Assembly (NCBI GenBank): GCA_030446685.1
Contig: JAUJMV010000011.1
Coordinates: forward strand, 203,267 to 245,950
From: Thermomicrobiales bacterium
GTDB lineage: Bacteria > Chloroflexota > Chloroflexia > Thermomicrobiales > CADCWN01
Direction of reading: 5' to 3'
DNA: 42,684 bases
Under the pieces are notes generated by a model. It did not search any database. It was not told where the DNA came from and was given only the letters and a program-made list of their open reading frames with translations. Positions 18,334-26,744 of the stretch are shown piece after piece; the first letter of the stretch is position 1; each line of letters starts with the position of its first letter. The translations under genes and the position numbers were made by a program.

Positions 18334-19191
18334 GCCGCCGAATGGGGCCGGCGCCGGCGGCGGGCGCCGCCTGGCCGGCGCCCTGCTGCACCACGCGGCG
18401 GCGCTGCTCGCCGCGGCGGTCTTCGTGGCGCCGCTGCTGTGGCTGGTCGCCGGCTCGCTGCGCCAGCCGGGGCTGCCCCCGCCGCGCGGGGTGGAGTGGC
18501 TCCCCGACCCGCCCGCCTGGGGCAACTACGCCCGCGCCTTCGAGCTGGTGCCGCTGGCCCGCTACGCGCGCAACTCGATCCTCGTCGTCGCGCTGGCGGT
18601 GCCGCTGACCCTCGTCACCGCGTCGTGGGCGGGCTTCGCGATGGCGCAACTCCCGGGGCGCACCCGGCGCGGGCTGCTGACGCTGGCAATCCTGCTGCGG
18701 CTGGTGCCGGTGACGGCGCTCTGGCTGACCCGGTTCGTCCTCTTCGCCCGGCTGGGCCTCCTCGACACCGTCTGGGCGCTGGTCGCCCCGGCGCTGCTGG
18801 GGTCGAGCCCCTCTTCGTGCTGCTCTACTACTGGACATTCCGCCGCGTGCCCCGGCAGGTCTTCGAGTCGGCGCGGCTGGACGGGGCGGGGCCGCTGTAC
18901 ACCTGGGCGCGGATCGCCATGCCGCTCGCCCGCCCGACGACCGCGACGGTGGCGGTGCTGACCTTCGTCCTCTACTGGCGGGATTTCATCGCCCCGCTGC
19001 TCTACCTGCGCTCCGAGCGGCTCTACACCCTGCCGGTCGGGCTGCGCGCCCTGCAACAGGTGGCGCGGACCGACTGGCCGCTGCTGCTGGCCGGGGCGGT
19101 GGTGCTGACCGCGCCGATCGTCGCCGTCTTCCTGCTGGCGCAACGCGCCTTCTGGTCCGAGGACCGGTCCGGCGGCCTGGGCGGGCGCTGA
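18320..19191 (+). pseudogene. sugar ABC transporter permease 2 (MalG/UgpE type), one frameshift
   Basis: The second permease, about 290 residues once one missing base is restored. The first part (LLHHAAALLAAAVFVAPLLW to TVWALVAPALLGS) and the second part (PLFVLLYYWTFRRVPRQVFE then SARLDGAGPLYTWARIAMPL, the EAA coupling motif) lie in different frames. The slip is at about 18806-18811, where a C run reads GAGCCCCTC and one more C restores the frame. A homopolymer consensus error is the simplest reading; a functional gene is likely. It overlaps permease 1 and closes the operon. Confidence 0.85.
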
Positions 19192-19325
19192 CACCGCGCG
19201 CGATGACCGGCAGCTCGCTCGCGGGGGCGCGATAGGGAGCGGGCGAGGGATCTCCCGGATCGCGCGGTGCGTCCACACATCGCCAACGGTGGGCGGCGCC
19301 CCTGCCCGAGCGGGGCCGGTTGCGG

Positions 19326-19331
19326 TATACT
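19326..19331 (+). promoter_or_regulatory. -10 element (TATACT) upstream of the sortase gene
   Basis: TATACT lies 106 bases before the sortase ATG without a recognisable -35 box. Identical boxes precede the ABC-F gene (13454-13459), the split membrane-protein gene (25895-25900) and secG (39551-39556). Confidence 0.4.
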
Positions 19332-19437
19332 CCCCGCGGCAATGCAGGGAAATAGCCGCCTGTCCGGATGGGGCGCGGAGCCGGCCTGGCGGGGCCGGGC
19401 CGGCTCCGGCCGTCACGAGTCGTCGCGAAGGGGTGTG

Positions 19438-20733
19438 ATGGACTATCGCCGCGCGCTGCCCGTCGCCGTCCTCGCGATCAGCGTCCTGATCTTCGCCGGG
19501 GCGGCCGCGTTCGCGCTCCGCGCCCGCCCCGCGGCCGGCGTGGCCGCCCAGCCGACCGCCTCGACCGTCGCCGCGGTGGTCCTCACCCCGCTCGTCACGC
19601 CGACGACGGCCGCAGCGACCGGGACCACGGCCGCGACGCCGACGCCCATGGCTACACCGGGGACGGGCGCGGCGACGGCGGCGCCAACCGCGCCGGCCAC
19701 CACCGCGCGGGCGAGCGTGACGCCGGGCCGGACTGTGGCCGGCGCCGGATCGTCCCCCGCCAGCACCCCCACGGCCCGACCCGCCGCCACGCCCACGGCG
19801 CCCCCCGCCGCGACCCCGACGCCGCGGGCCGTACCGCCTACCACGACCACGCCCCCCCCACCCGTCGCCGCCGCCGCCGCGACCCCGACGCCCCGCCCGA
19901 CCGTGCCCGCCGTGGCGACCGCAACCCCGACGGCTCGCCCCGCAGCGACCCCCACCGCGCTCCCGACCGCCCCCCCCCCGGTGGCCGCGACCTCAACGGA
20001 GGCGGTGGCCGTGGCGACGCCGGAGTCAACCGCGACGCCGGAGCCGACCGCGACGCCAGAGCCTGCCGATGAAGCGTCGGATAGCGAGGCGGCGGCCGTC
20101 GAGCCCCCCACCGTCGCCACGCCGGCCCCGGTCGAGGCGGCGAGTGATCCGACCCCGGCGCCGATCCCATCCGCGGCCAGGCCGACGCCCCCACCGGCGA
20201 CGCCGACACCCGCGCCGACCCCGACCCCGCGGCCCACCGCGCCGGTGCCACCCCCAGTCGCCGGCCCGCCACCGGGCAACGTCGGAGCGCCGGCGCGGAT
20301 CGTCATCCCGAGCCTCGGGGTGGACGCGCCGGTCGAGCACGTCGGCCTGGGGGCGGACGGGAACATGGAGACGCCGCAGGACTACTGGAACACCGCCTGG
20401 TACTCGCCCGGCTCACGCCCCGGCCAGCGGGGCAACGCGGCAATCGCCGGGCATTACGACAGCGCCGCCCTCGGGACGAAGGTCGTCTTCGGCGACCTGA
20501 CGGACCTCGCGCCCGGCGACGAGGTGATCGTGGTGACCGCCGACAACGTGGCGCTGCGCTTCGTCGTGCGCGACGCGGCCTTCTTCCGGCCGGAGGAGGC
20601 GCCGCTGGCCGACATCTTCGGCCCGGCCGACACCCCCAACCTCAACCTGATCACCTGCGGCGGGGCGTTCAACCCCGACACCCAGAGCTACGACCAGCGG
20701 CTCATCGTCTTCACGACCTACGCCGGGCGGTAG
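19438..20733 (+). CDS. class E/F-like sortase with long Thr/Pro/Ala linker
   Basis: A 431-residue membrane-anchored transpeptidase-fold protein. The N-terminal helix AVLAISVLIFAGAAAFAL (about residues 9-27) is a signal anchor. Residues about 40-280 are a low-complexity Ala/Thr/Pro linker, long enough to cross the cell envelope. The C-terminal sortase domain starts near GAPARIVIPSLGVDAPVEHV and holds the catalytic His339 (AIAGHYD), Cys407 (LNLITCGG) and Arg421 (DQRLIVFT). The TxTC-like motif is ITCG. Sortases of this type occur in monoderm actinobacteria and Chloroflexota; no LPXTG substrate or pilin is encoded nearby, so its partner is unknown. The ATG at 19438 has a GAAGGGG site. Confidence 0.85.
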   Translation: MDYRRALPVAVLAISVLIFAGAAAFALRARPAAGVAAQPTASTVAAVVLTPLVTPTTAAATGTTAATPTPMATPGTGAATAAPTAPATTARASVTPGRTVAGAGSSPASTPTARPAATPTAPPAATPTPRAVPPTTTTPPPPVAAAAATPTPRPTVPAVATATPTARPAATPTALPTAPPPVAATSTEAVAVATPESTATPEPTATPEPADEASDSEAAAVEPPTVATPAPVEAASDPTPAPIPSAARPTPPPATPTPAPTPTPRPTAPVPPPVAGPPPGNVGAPARIVIPSLGVDAPVEHVGLGADGNMETPQDYWNTAWYSPGSRPGQRGNAAIAGHYDSAALGTKVVFGDLTDLAPGDEVIVVTADNVALRFVVRDAAFFRPEEAPLADIFGPADTPNLNLITCGGAFNPDTQSYDQRLIVFTTYAGR

Positions 20734-20743
20734 GGCGCCTCGC

Positions 20744-21040
20744 TCACGGCTGCCTCTTGCGCGCGGCGCCGGCCCCGCCGATCCGCAGGATGGCGCCGGC
20801 GCTCCCGATGCTGAGGATCGACCCGGCGCTGCCGATGCTGAGGATGCTGCCGACGCTCCCGATACTCAGGATGCTGCCCGCGCTGCCGATGCTGAAGAGG
20901 CTGCCCGCGCTGAACAGGCTGCCGACGCTGAACACGCTGCCAAGGCTGAGCGGGCTGCCGTAGTTCGCGAACCCGCGTGACGACCGTCCTGTCGGTGTCG
21001 GCGCCGGCCCCCCGCCGGAAGCGGCGATTTCGTCGTTCAC
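20744..21040 (-). CDS. small Gly/Ser-rich repeat protein
   Basis: A protein of 98 residues made largely of a tandem 12-residue unit of the form [13 protein letters not shown], seen about five times between residues 28 and 85 (for example [12 protein letters not shown]), followed by a basic tail AARKRQP. The DNA is correspondingly a 36-base tandem repeat. Alternating small polar and aliphatic residues suggest a narrow beta-solenoid or stacked-strand structure. The GTG at 21038-21040 is chosen because it is 7 bases after AAAGGAG; the GTG at 21044 is too close. It is convergent with the sortase, ending 10 bases from its stop. Function unknown. Confidence 0.6.
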   Translation of the reverse strand: MNDEIAASGGGPAPTPTGRSSRGFANYGSPLSLGSVFSVGSLFSAGSLFSIGSAGSILSIGSVGSILSIGSAGSILSIGSAGAILRIGGAGAARKRQP

Positions 21041-21190
21041 ACGCACGCTCCTTTCCGGATGTGGGCAGTTTGCGCGGGGCGACCGCCTGCCGCGAGCGAG
21101 CGCCCAGCGGATCGCGCCGCGCTACCGTCGCACGCCCGCCGCGATCGCGCAAGCGGCCGGCGACCGGCAGGGCGCTACCCGGCGCGCGGC

Positions 21191-21219
21191 ATACGCCTTG
21201 CACGGTCGGCGTATATAAT
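21191..21219 (+). promoter_or_regulatory. pgk operon promoter region with dyad over the -10 box
   Basis: TATAAT (21214-21219) is a perfect -10 element with no clear -35. An inverted repeat, ATACGCC (21191-21197) and GGCGTAT (21208-21214), overlaps its left edge, so a dimeric regulator bound there would block transcription. Start would be near 21226, about 70 bases before the pgk ATG. Confidence 0.45.
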
Positions 21220-21294
21220 CCGGCAGGCCAGGCCTGGTCGCCGCAGCCCGCCGGCGCGATCCGGACGGCAGCGAGTGTGATGGGGGGATGGGGC

Positions 21295-22476
21295 ATGGCG
21301 AAGCGGACGATTCGCGACATCGACTGGCGGGGGAAGCGCGCGCTGGTGCGGGTCGATTTCAACGTGCCGCTCGACGGCGACCGCATCGGCGATGACACGC
21401 GCATCCGGGCGGCGCTGCCGACGATCCGGGCGCTGCGGGACGGGGGGGCGGCGGTCGTGCTGATGTCGCACCTGGGGCGACCGAAGGGCCAGGTCGATAC
21501 GCGGTACAGCCTCGCGCCGGTCGCGCGCCGCTTGGGCGAGTTGCTCGGCGACGAGGTCCCGCTGCTGCCCGACTGCGTCGGCCCGGCGATCGAGGCGGCC
21601 GCGCGCGGGCTGGCGCCGGGGCGGGTGGTGCTGTTGGAGAACCTGCGCTTCCACCCCGAGGAAGAGCGGAACGACGCCGGGTTCGCGCGCCAACTCGCCG
21701 CGCTGGGCGACGTCTTCGTCAACGACGCGTTCGGCGCGGCGCACCGCGCGCATGCCTCCACGGAGGGGGTCGCCCACCATCTGCCGGCCGTGGCGGGGCT
21801 GCTGCTGGAGCGCGAGCTGGCCGCGCTCGGGCGGGCACTGGGCGACCCGGAGCGCCCGTTCGTGACGATCCTCGGCGGGGCGAAGGTGTCCGATAAGATC
21901 GGGGTGATCGAAAACCTGCTCGGCCAGGTCGACGCGCTGCTGATCGGCGGCGGCATGGCGAACACGTTCCTCGACGCGCGGGGGGAGCCGATCGGCCGGT
22001 CGTTGGCGGAGCCGGACAAGGCCGACCTGGCGCGCGACCTGCTGCGCCGCGCGGCGGAGCGGGGCGTGACCCTCGCGCTGCCGGAGGACGTCGTCGTCGC
22101 GCCGGAGCTGACGGCTGAGGCGCCGCGCCGCACGGTCGGCGTCGCCGAGGTGCCGGACGACGCGGCGATCTACGACATCGGCCCGCGCACGGTCGCGCGC
22201 TACCGCGAGCTGATCGGCGGCGCGCGGACGATCGTCTGGAACGGCCCGATGGGCGTCTTCGAGGTCGCGCCCTTCGCGGAGGGGACGCGCGCCATCGCCG
22301 AGGCGGTCGCCGGCTCCGGCGCGTTCACGATCGTCGGCGGCGGCGACTCGGTCGCGGCGATCGAGCAGGCCGGCCTCGCCGACCGCATCTCCCACGTCTC
22401 GACCGGCGGCGGCGCGTCGCTCGAATTCCTGGAAGGCCGGGAGTTGCCGGGCGTCGCGGCGTTGGACGATGAGTAG
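21295..22476 (+). CDS. pgk: phosphoglycerate kinase
   Basis: Transfers phosphate from 1,3-bisphosphoglycerate to ADP in glycolysis. The 393-residue protein has the full family set: [20 protein letters not shown] (substrate loop), [78 protein letters not shown], and the nucleotide loop [15 protein letters not shown] with [13 protein letters not shown] at the end. The start at 21295 follows a G-rich site; an in-frame ATG at 21280 would add five residues. First gene of an operon with tpiA and an S9 peptidase. Confidence 0.96.
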   Translation: MAKRTIRDIDWRGKRALVRVDFNVPLDGDRIGDDTRIRAALPTIRALRDGGAAVVLMSHLGRPKGQVDTRYSLAPVARRLGELLGDEVPLLPDCVGPAIEAAARGLAPGRVVLLENLRFHPEEERNDAGFARQLAALGDVFVNDAFGAAHRAHASTEGVAHHLPAVAGLLLERELAALGRALGDPERPFVTILGGAKVSDKIGVIENLLGQVDALLIGGGMANTFLDARGEPIGRSLAEPDKADLARDLLRRAAERGVTLALPEDVVVAPELTAEAPRRTVGVAEVPDDAAIYDIGPRTVARYRELIGGARTIVWNGPMGVFEVAPFAEGTRAIAEAVAGSGAFTIVGGGDSVAAIEQAGLADRISHVSTGGGASLEFLEGRELPGVAALDDE

Positions 22477-22570
22477 TGCTGAGTGCTGAGTGCTGAGTAA
22501 CGAGTGGGGCAGGCGCAATGCATGGCGCCATCGTGACCCCACTCAGCACTCAGCACTCAGCACTCAGCAC
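22476..22570. repeat. heptamer-repeat hairpin between pgk and tpiA
   Basis: Three tandem GTGCTGA units from the pgk stop codon (22476-22500) face about four complementary CACTCAG-type units (22537-22570) across a 36-base loop, giving a long stem. It ends just before the tpiA ribosome site. Similar elements lie after tpiA and after secG. Confidence 0.7.
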
Positions 22571-22592
22571 TGGAGCGAACGGAGTGAGCGCC

Positions 22593-23372
22593 ATGCGGAC
22601 GCCGATCATCGCCGGGAACTGGAAGATGAACACGACCTACGACGAGGCGATGGATCTGGTCGAGGAGTTGGTCGATGGGCTGGAGGCGCGCGAGGAGAGC
22701 GACAACGTCGACGTCGTCCTCTGCCCGCCGTTCCTCTGGCTCTTCTCGGCGGCCGAGTACCTGGAGGATACCGGCATCCAGCTCGGGGCGCAGGACTGCT
22801 ACCCGGTCGACCGGGGCGCGTTCACCGGCGCGATCTCGGCGGCGATGCTCGCCGACCAGTGCAGCTACGTGATCGTCGGGCACTCCGAGCGCCGCACCCT
22901 CTTCGGGGAGACCGACGACCTGGTCGCCAAGAAGGCGGCGGCGGCCTTGCGCCACGGGCTGCGCCCGATCGTCTGCGTCGGCGAGGGGCTGCGCGAGCGC
23001 GACGCGGGCGAGACCGACGCGACGGTCCGGCGGCAGGTCGAGGCGGCGTTCGCGCCGGTCGAGGGGGGGCAACTGGCGGAGTGTGTCGTCGCCTACGAGC
23101 CGGTCTGGGCGATCGGCAGCGGGCGCGCGGCCGACGGGGCCGAGGCGGGGCGGGTCGGCGCGCTGATTCGCGAGACGCTGGCGGCGCGCTTCGGCGCGGC
23201 GGCGGCGGGGCAGGTCCGCATCCAGTACGGCGGCAGCGTCACCGGCGCCAACATCGCCGAGTTCATCGGCCAGCCGGAGATCGACGGCGCGCTGGTCGGC
23301 GGGGCCAGCCTCAACGCCGCCGAGTTCATCCGCATCTGCGCTATCGCCGCCCGGCACGGGGCGGGGGAGTAG
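22593..23372 (+). CDS. tpiA: triosephosphate isomerase
   Basis: Interconverts dihydroxyacetone phosphate and glyceraldehyde 3-phosphate. The 259-residue TIM barrel has catalytic Lys11 (AGNWKMN), His97 (VIVGHSERR) and Glu169 ([12 protein letters not shown]), plus the phosphate loops RIQYGGSV and [12 protein letters not shown]. The ATG at 22593 has GGAGTGAG upstream and gives the canonical N-terminus; the frame is open further upstream only because the repeat hairpin lacks stops. Second gene of the pgk operon. A near-identical 5' end recurs at 34669 in the disturbed region. Confidence 0.96.
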   Translation: MRTPIIAGNWKMNTTYDEAMDLVEELVDGLEAREESDNVDVVLCPPFLWLFSAAEYLEDTGIQLGAQDCYPVDRGAFTGAISAAMLADQCSYVIVGHSERRTLFGETDDLVAKKAAAALRHGLRPIVCVGEGLRERDAGETDATVRRQVEAAFAPVEGGQLAECVVAYEPVWAIGSGRAADGAEAGRVGALIRETLAARFGAAAAGQVRIQYGGSVTGANIAEFIGQPEIDGALVGGASLNAAEFIRICAIAARHGAGE

Positions 23373-23490
23373 GGTCGAAGGTCTGAAGGTCTGAAGGTCG
23401 AAGGTCCCTCACTCTACGGCGTTACCTTCACAGAAAAGCCTTCGCCGGTCACCGAGAGACCTTCGACCTTCGACCTTCAGACCTTCGACC
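23373..23490. repeat. heptamer-repeat hairpin between tpiA and the S9 peptidase gene
   Basis: A run of GAAGGTC/GAAGGTCT units (23375-23407) is mirrored by complementary GACCTTC units (23458-23490) across a 50-base loop. The right arm ends directly before the GGGAGG ribosome site of the peptidase gene. Confidence 0.7.
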
Positions 23491-23501
23491 GGGAGGACAC
23501 G

Positions 23502-25343
23502 ATGACACCCGAGGGATACCTCGACGCGCTGCTGTCGCTGCCGGGGTTGTACGGGCCGAAGGTCTCGCGCGACGGCCGGTGGGTCGCCTGGACCTGGTTC
23601 CGGGCGGGGCCGGCGGCGGATGTCTACGTCGCGCCGACCGACGGGGCGGCGGCGCCGATCCGGCTGACCGAGGGGCCGGACGACACGGTGCTGGTCTCCT
23701 GGACGCCGGACAGCCGGGGCGTCCTGGTGGCGCAGGACCGGGACGGCAACGAGCGCGACCGCCTCTACCGGGTGGACCTGGACCGCCCGCTGGCGATGGT
23801 CCCGCTGACCGAGGAGGAGCCGAACTACTTCCTGCGGGGCGGCGAGTTGCACCCGAACGGCCGCTGGCTCGTCTACGGCGCCAACCTCGACGCGGCGATC
23901 GGGGCGGAGATCGAGCCGACCCTGGTCTACCGGCACGATTTGGAGACGGGGGAGCGGCGCCCCCTCGCGCGGCCGGCGCGGGCCGGCGGCGGGCGGCCGG
24001 CGCTCAGCCCGACCGGCGCGCAGGTCCTCTACAGCCGCAAGGACCTCCACCCGGCCGGGCAGCAGGTCTGGCTGACCGACATCGAGGGGCGCGAGGACCG
24101 CGAGATCCTTAATTTCGGGGCGGACGTGAAGACCTCGGCGTCGTGGTTCCCGGACGGCGAGCGCGTGCTGGTGCTGTCCGACACCGCGACCCACCGGCGC
24201 CTCGGCGTCTGGCCGCTGGCGGGCGGCGCGGTCCGCTGGCTGATCGACGACCCGGAGCGCAACATCGAGGGCGCGTTCGTCCCGTTCGATCCGGAGGGGC
24301 GCGACCGGATCGTCGTCATCGACGTGCGGGGCGCGCGGGGGCGGCCCTCGCTGCTCGACCCCGAGACCGGGGGGGAGACGCCGCTGCCGGCCGTGCCGGG
24401 CAACCTCGTCCCGCTCGCGCCGCTGGGGGGCGAGGCGTGGGTCGCCCAGTACGCCAGCTCGCGCCAGCCGGCCGACGTGGCGCGCCTGTCGCTGTCCGAT
24501 CCCCGCCCGGAGGCGTTCGTCAGCCTCTCCCGCGTCTGGGAGCGCACCGCGCTGCGGCGCGACGACTTCGCGCCGGCCGAGGATTTCCGCTGGCGGTCGG
24601 TCGATGGGATCGAGATTCAGGGCTGGCTCTACCGGCCGCAAGGGCCGGCGCGCGGCACGATCGTCCACGTCCACGGTGGGCCGACCGCCCACAGCCAGGA
24701 CCAGATCAACGGCCAGATCCAGTTCTTCGTGCGGCAGGGGTTCGTCGTCCTCGACCCGAACTACCGCGGCAGCACCGGCTTCGGGCTGGCCTTCCGCGAG
24801 GCGATCAAGGAGGACGGCTGGGGCGGGCGGGAGCAGGACGACATCCGCGCCGGCATCGAGGCGCTGCTGGCGGCGGGAATCGCCGAGCCGGGGCGGGTCG
24901 GCATCACCGGCACGTCCTACGGCGGCTACTCCTCCTGGTGCGCGATCACCCGCTGGAACCCGGAGATCCTGGCCGCCGCCGCGCCGGTCTGCGGCATGAC
25001 CGACCTGGTGGTGGACTACGAGACGACGCGCCCCGACCTGCGCCCCTACAGCGAGGAGATGCTGGGCGGGTCGCCGGAGCAGGCGCCCGACCGCTATCGC
25101 GAGCGGTCGCCGATCCACTTCGTGGAGAACATCCGGGGCCGCCTGCTGATCGTGCAGGGGGCGCAAGATCCGAACGTCACGCCGGAGAACGTGCGCGCGG
25201 TGCGGGCGGCGCTCGACCGGGCCGGCGTGCCGTACGAGGTCCTGGAGTTCGCCGACGAGGGCCACGGCATCGCCCGGCCGAAGAACCAGCGGACGCTCTA
25301 CCCGCGGCTGGCGGAGTTCTTCGCGCGCAGCTTCGCCGAGTGA
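23502..25343 (+). CDS. S9 family peptidase (acylaminoacyl-peptidase / prolyl oligopeptidase type)
   Basis: A 613-residue cytosolic serine peptidase. Residues about 1-350 form a beta-propeller of WD-like blades (SRDGRWVAWTW, SWTPDSRGVLVAQDRDGNER, SASWFPDGERVLVLSDTA). The alpha/beta-hydrolase domain begins near residue 375 (DGIEIQGWLYRPQG, HVHGGPTAHSQDQ for the oxyanion region) and has Ser472 in GTSYGGYSS, Asp556 in QGAQDPNVTPEN and His588 in DEGHGIARPKNQ. No signal peptide. The family removes acylated or N-terminal residues from short peptides; exact specificity is open. Third gene of the pgk-tpiA operon. Confidence 0.92.
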   Translation: MTPEGYLDALLSLPGLYGPKVSRDGRWVAWTWFRAGPAADVYVAPTDGAAAPIRLTEGPDDTVLVSWTPDSRGVLVAQDRDGNERDRLYRVDLDRPLAMVPLTEEEPNYFLRGGELHPNGRWLVYGANLDAAIGAEIEPTLVYRHDLETGERRPLARPARAGGGRPALSPTGAQVLYSRKDLHPAGQQVWLTDIEGREDREILNFGADVKTSASWFPDGERVLVLSDTATHRRLGVWPLAGGAVRWLIDDPERNIEGAFVPFDPEGRDRIVVIDVRGARGRPSLLDPETGGETPLPAVPGNLVPLAPLGGEAWVAQYASSRQPADVARLSLSDPRPEAFVSLSRVWERTALRRDDFAPAEDFRWRSVDGIEIQGWLYRPQGPARGTIVHVHGGPTAHSQDQINGQIQFFVRQGFVVLDPNYRGSTGFGLAFREAIKEDGWGGREQDDIRAGIEALLAAGIAEPGRVGITGTSYGGYSSWCAITRWNPEILAAAAPVCGMTDLVVDYETTRPDLRPYSEEMLGGSPEQAPDRYRERSPIHFVENIRGRLLIVQGAQDPNVTPENVRAVRAALDRAGVPYEVLEFADEGHGIARPKNQRTLYPRLAEFFARSFAE

Positions 25344-25427
25344 GGCCCGCCGGGGCACGCCGCGGCCCCGGTCAGCCCTCGCCCTCCCCCCGGCCCCGCC
25401 GCCAGGCAGCCCTCACCCACCCCCCAG

Positions 25428-25463
25428 CCCCCTCCCTCTCCCAATGCTGGGAGAGGGAGGGGG
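25428..25463. repeat. 16-base perfect palindromic element
   Basis: Arms 25428-25443 (C-rich, ending CTCTCCCA) and 25448-25463 are exactly complementary with loop ATGC. From memory, similar CTCTCCCA...TGGGAGAG hairpins are dispersed in Chloroflexota intergenic DNA; that is not checked here. Confidence 0.5.
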
Positions 25464-25566
25464 AGCACGGGCCGACGGGCCGAACCGCGGCGGGGCCGCC
25501 GCGTCCGGGCGCGACACGGCGCGGGGGGGAAATGGGGGGATTTGGGGGTCATTCGGACCATCCTCA

Positions 25567-25593
25567 CGACCCCTCGCCGGGGTCGTTTTCCTT
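25567..25593 (+). terminator. Rho-independent terminator of the pgk-tpiA-S9 operon
   Basis: CGACCCC (25567-25573) pairs with GGGGTCG (25579-25585), loop TCGCC, then TTTTCCTT. The remaining spacer to 26091 holds the first copy of a 59-base direct repeat and a TATACT box at 25895-25900. Confidence 0.75.
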
Positions 25594-25685
25594 GATCTAA
25601 CGCCATAATCTCTCCGACTGAGGGCGGTTCGTTTCGCGAAAATCGGGTTTCGCGGCCGGGCGCGTCCGCGCGATCGTCGGGGCGT

Positions 25686-25744
25686 GCGCGCCCGGATACC
25701 GATCGGACCCGGCGGCGGGGACGGGCGGTGCCAGGGGGCGGGGG
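25686..25744 (+). repeat. 59-base exact direct repeat, copy 1
   Basis: Identical to 26212-26270 and only 526 bases away. Begins GCGCGCCCGGATACC and ends in a G-run. Copy 1 is intergenic; copy 2 lies in the first codons of the split membrane-protein gene. Confidence 0.85.
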
Positions 25745-26091
25745 GGAGAGGCGGGCAGGCGGGCAGGCGGGTAGGCGGAGAGAGGCCGGAGGGCGCGCGA
25801 GCGGGCGGGGGTTCGCCGATGCCCGGCTACCCGAGAACCCAACCGTGAACGGTTGCCGACGGGCGGCGACGGCGATGATTGTCAATGGATGCGCTATACT
25901 CCCCCCGGCTGCTGAACGCTGACGCGCCGCGCTTGACGCCGCCCTCGCGCCGGACTAGAATCAGGCATTCCCGATCATGTATCTCCCGGCGAGGGGCTCC
26001 CCCTCGTTTTGGACGCGCGCGGCCCGGTCGGGGGCCGCGCGAACCGCGATGGCGCGGCGGCACGGAGGCCGCGGAACGGGGTGACACGCTG

Positions 26092-26300
26092 ATGGGCGGA
26101 CAGGCGGCGGAGGATGCGCCGGCGCTACCGGCGGGGGGCGTGGCCGCACCGGGCGGGGCGCAGGGCGACGGGGAGCCGCCCCCCCCCGAGCGGGCCGGAC
26201 GGCGGGGCCGCGCGCGCCCGGATACCGATCGGACCCGGCGGCGGGGACGGGCGGTGCCAGGGGGCGGGGGAGAAGCGTGCCGTTCGGGCGCATCGTCGAG
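26092..26300 (+). pseudogene. 5' end of a membrane-protein gene, cut off by the disturbed region
   Basis: An ATG at 26092 opens a frame rich in Ala/Gly/Pro (MGGQAAEDAPALPAGGVAAP) typical of a disordered cytoplasmic N-terminus. The same sequence, with deletions, recurs at 36925-36960 and there runs on into a multi-spanning membrane protein, so this is its true start. In this copy the frame is lost after the 59-base repeat at 26212-26270 and stops at 26302, where the inverted copy begins. Confidence 0.5.
26212..26270 (+). repeat. 59-base exact direct repeat, copy 2
   Basis: Exact copy of 25686-25744. Reliable sequence ends about 20 bases beyond it, so this repeat may be where an assembly graph branched. 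Confidence 0.85.
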
Positions 26301-26744
26301 GTAGATTTCGCCGGGGAGATAGATGACCGGATTTAGTCAGCGCGAGGGCGGTCAGCGGCGTCATGTCCAGCAGCTGGGAGTATGACCGATTAACACCGCC
26401 GTCAGCCACCGTCTCCAGACGCCTGCTGATAGCGCCTTTGTTGCTTTACGGTTCGCCGCTTCAGACGTTCGTCAGCAGGCCGCCCGATTGCACCACAGCG
26501 GCAGACGACGATGCGCGCCGTCGCTTTGTTCGATTCGAGAGATTATACGTTAGATCATGAAAACGACCGGGTCGGTGATGAACGACTAAATCCCCATTCT
26601 CTGCCGTGCTCATCCGGATGCGGCGGTCCCGCCGCGACTGTTCGTCGGCCTGCTTACTGGGAGAGGAGGTCAGCGGGCAGGCCGCCCGGCGAACGTTGCC
26701 GGGGAGGGCGAGGGCTGACCGGGGCCGAGGTCCCGGCTCGCCTG

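Noticed and set aside
22476..22570. CRISPR-like short repeats
   Set aside because: Units are 7 bases, contiguous without spacers and mirrored; there are no cas genes.
23409..25358. 649-codon minus-strand frame over the S9 peptidase
   Set aside because: Exact shadow of a gene with a full catalytic triad.
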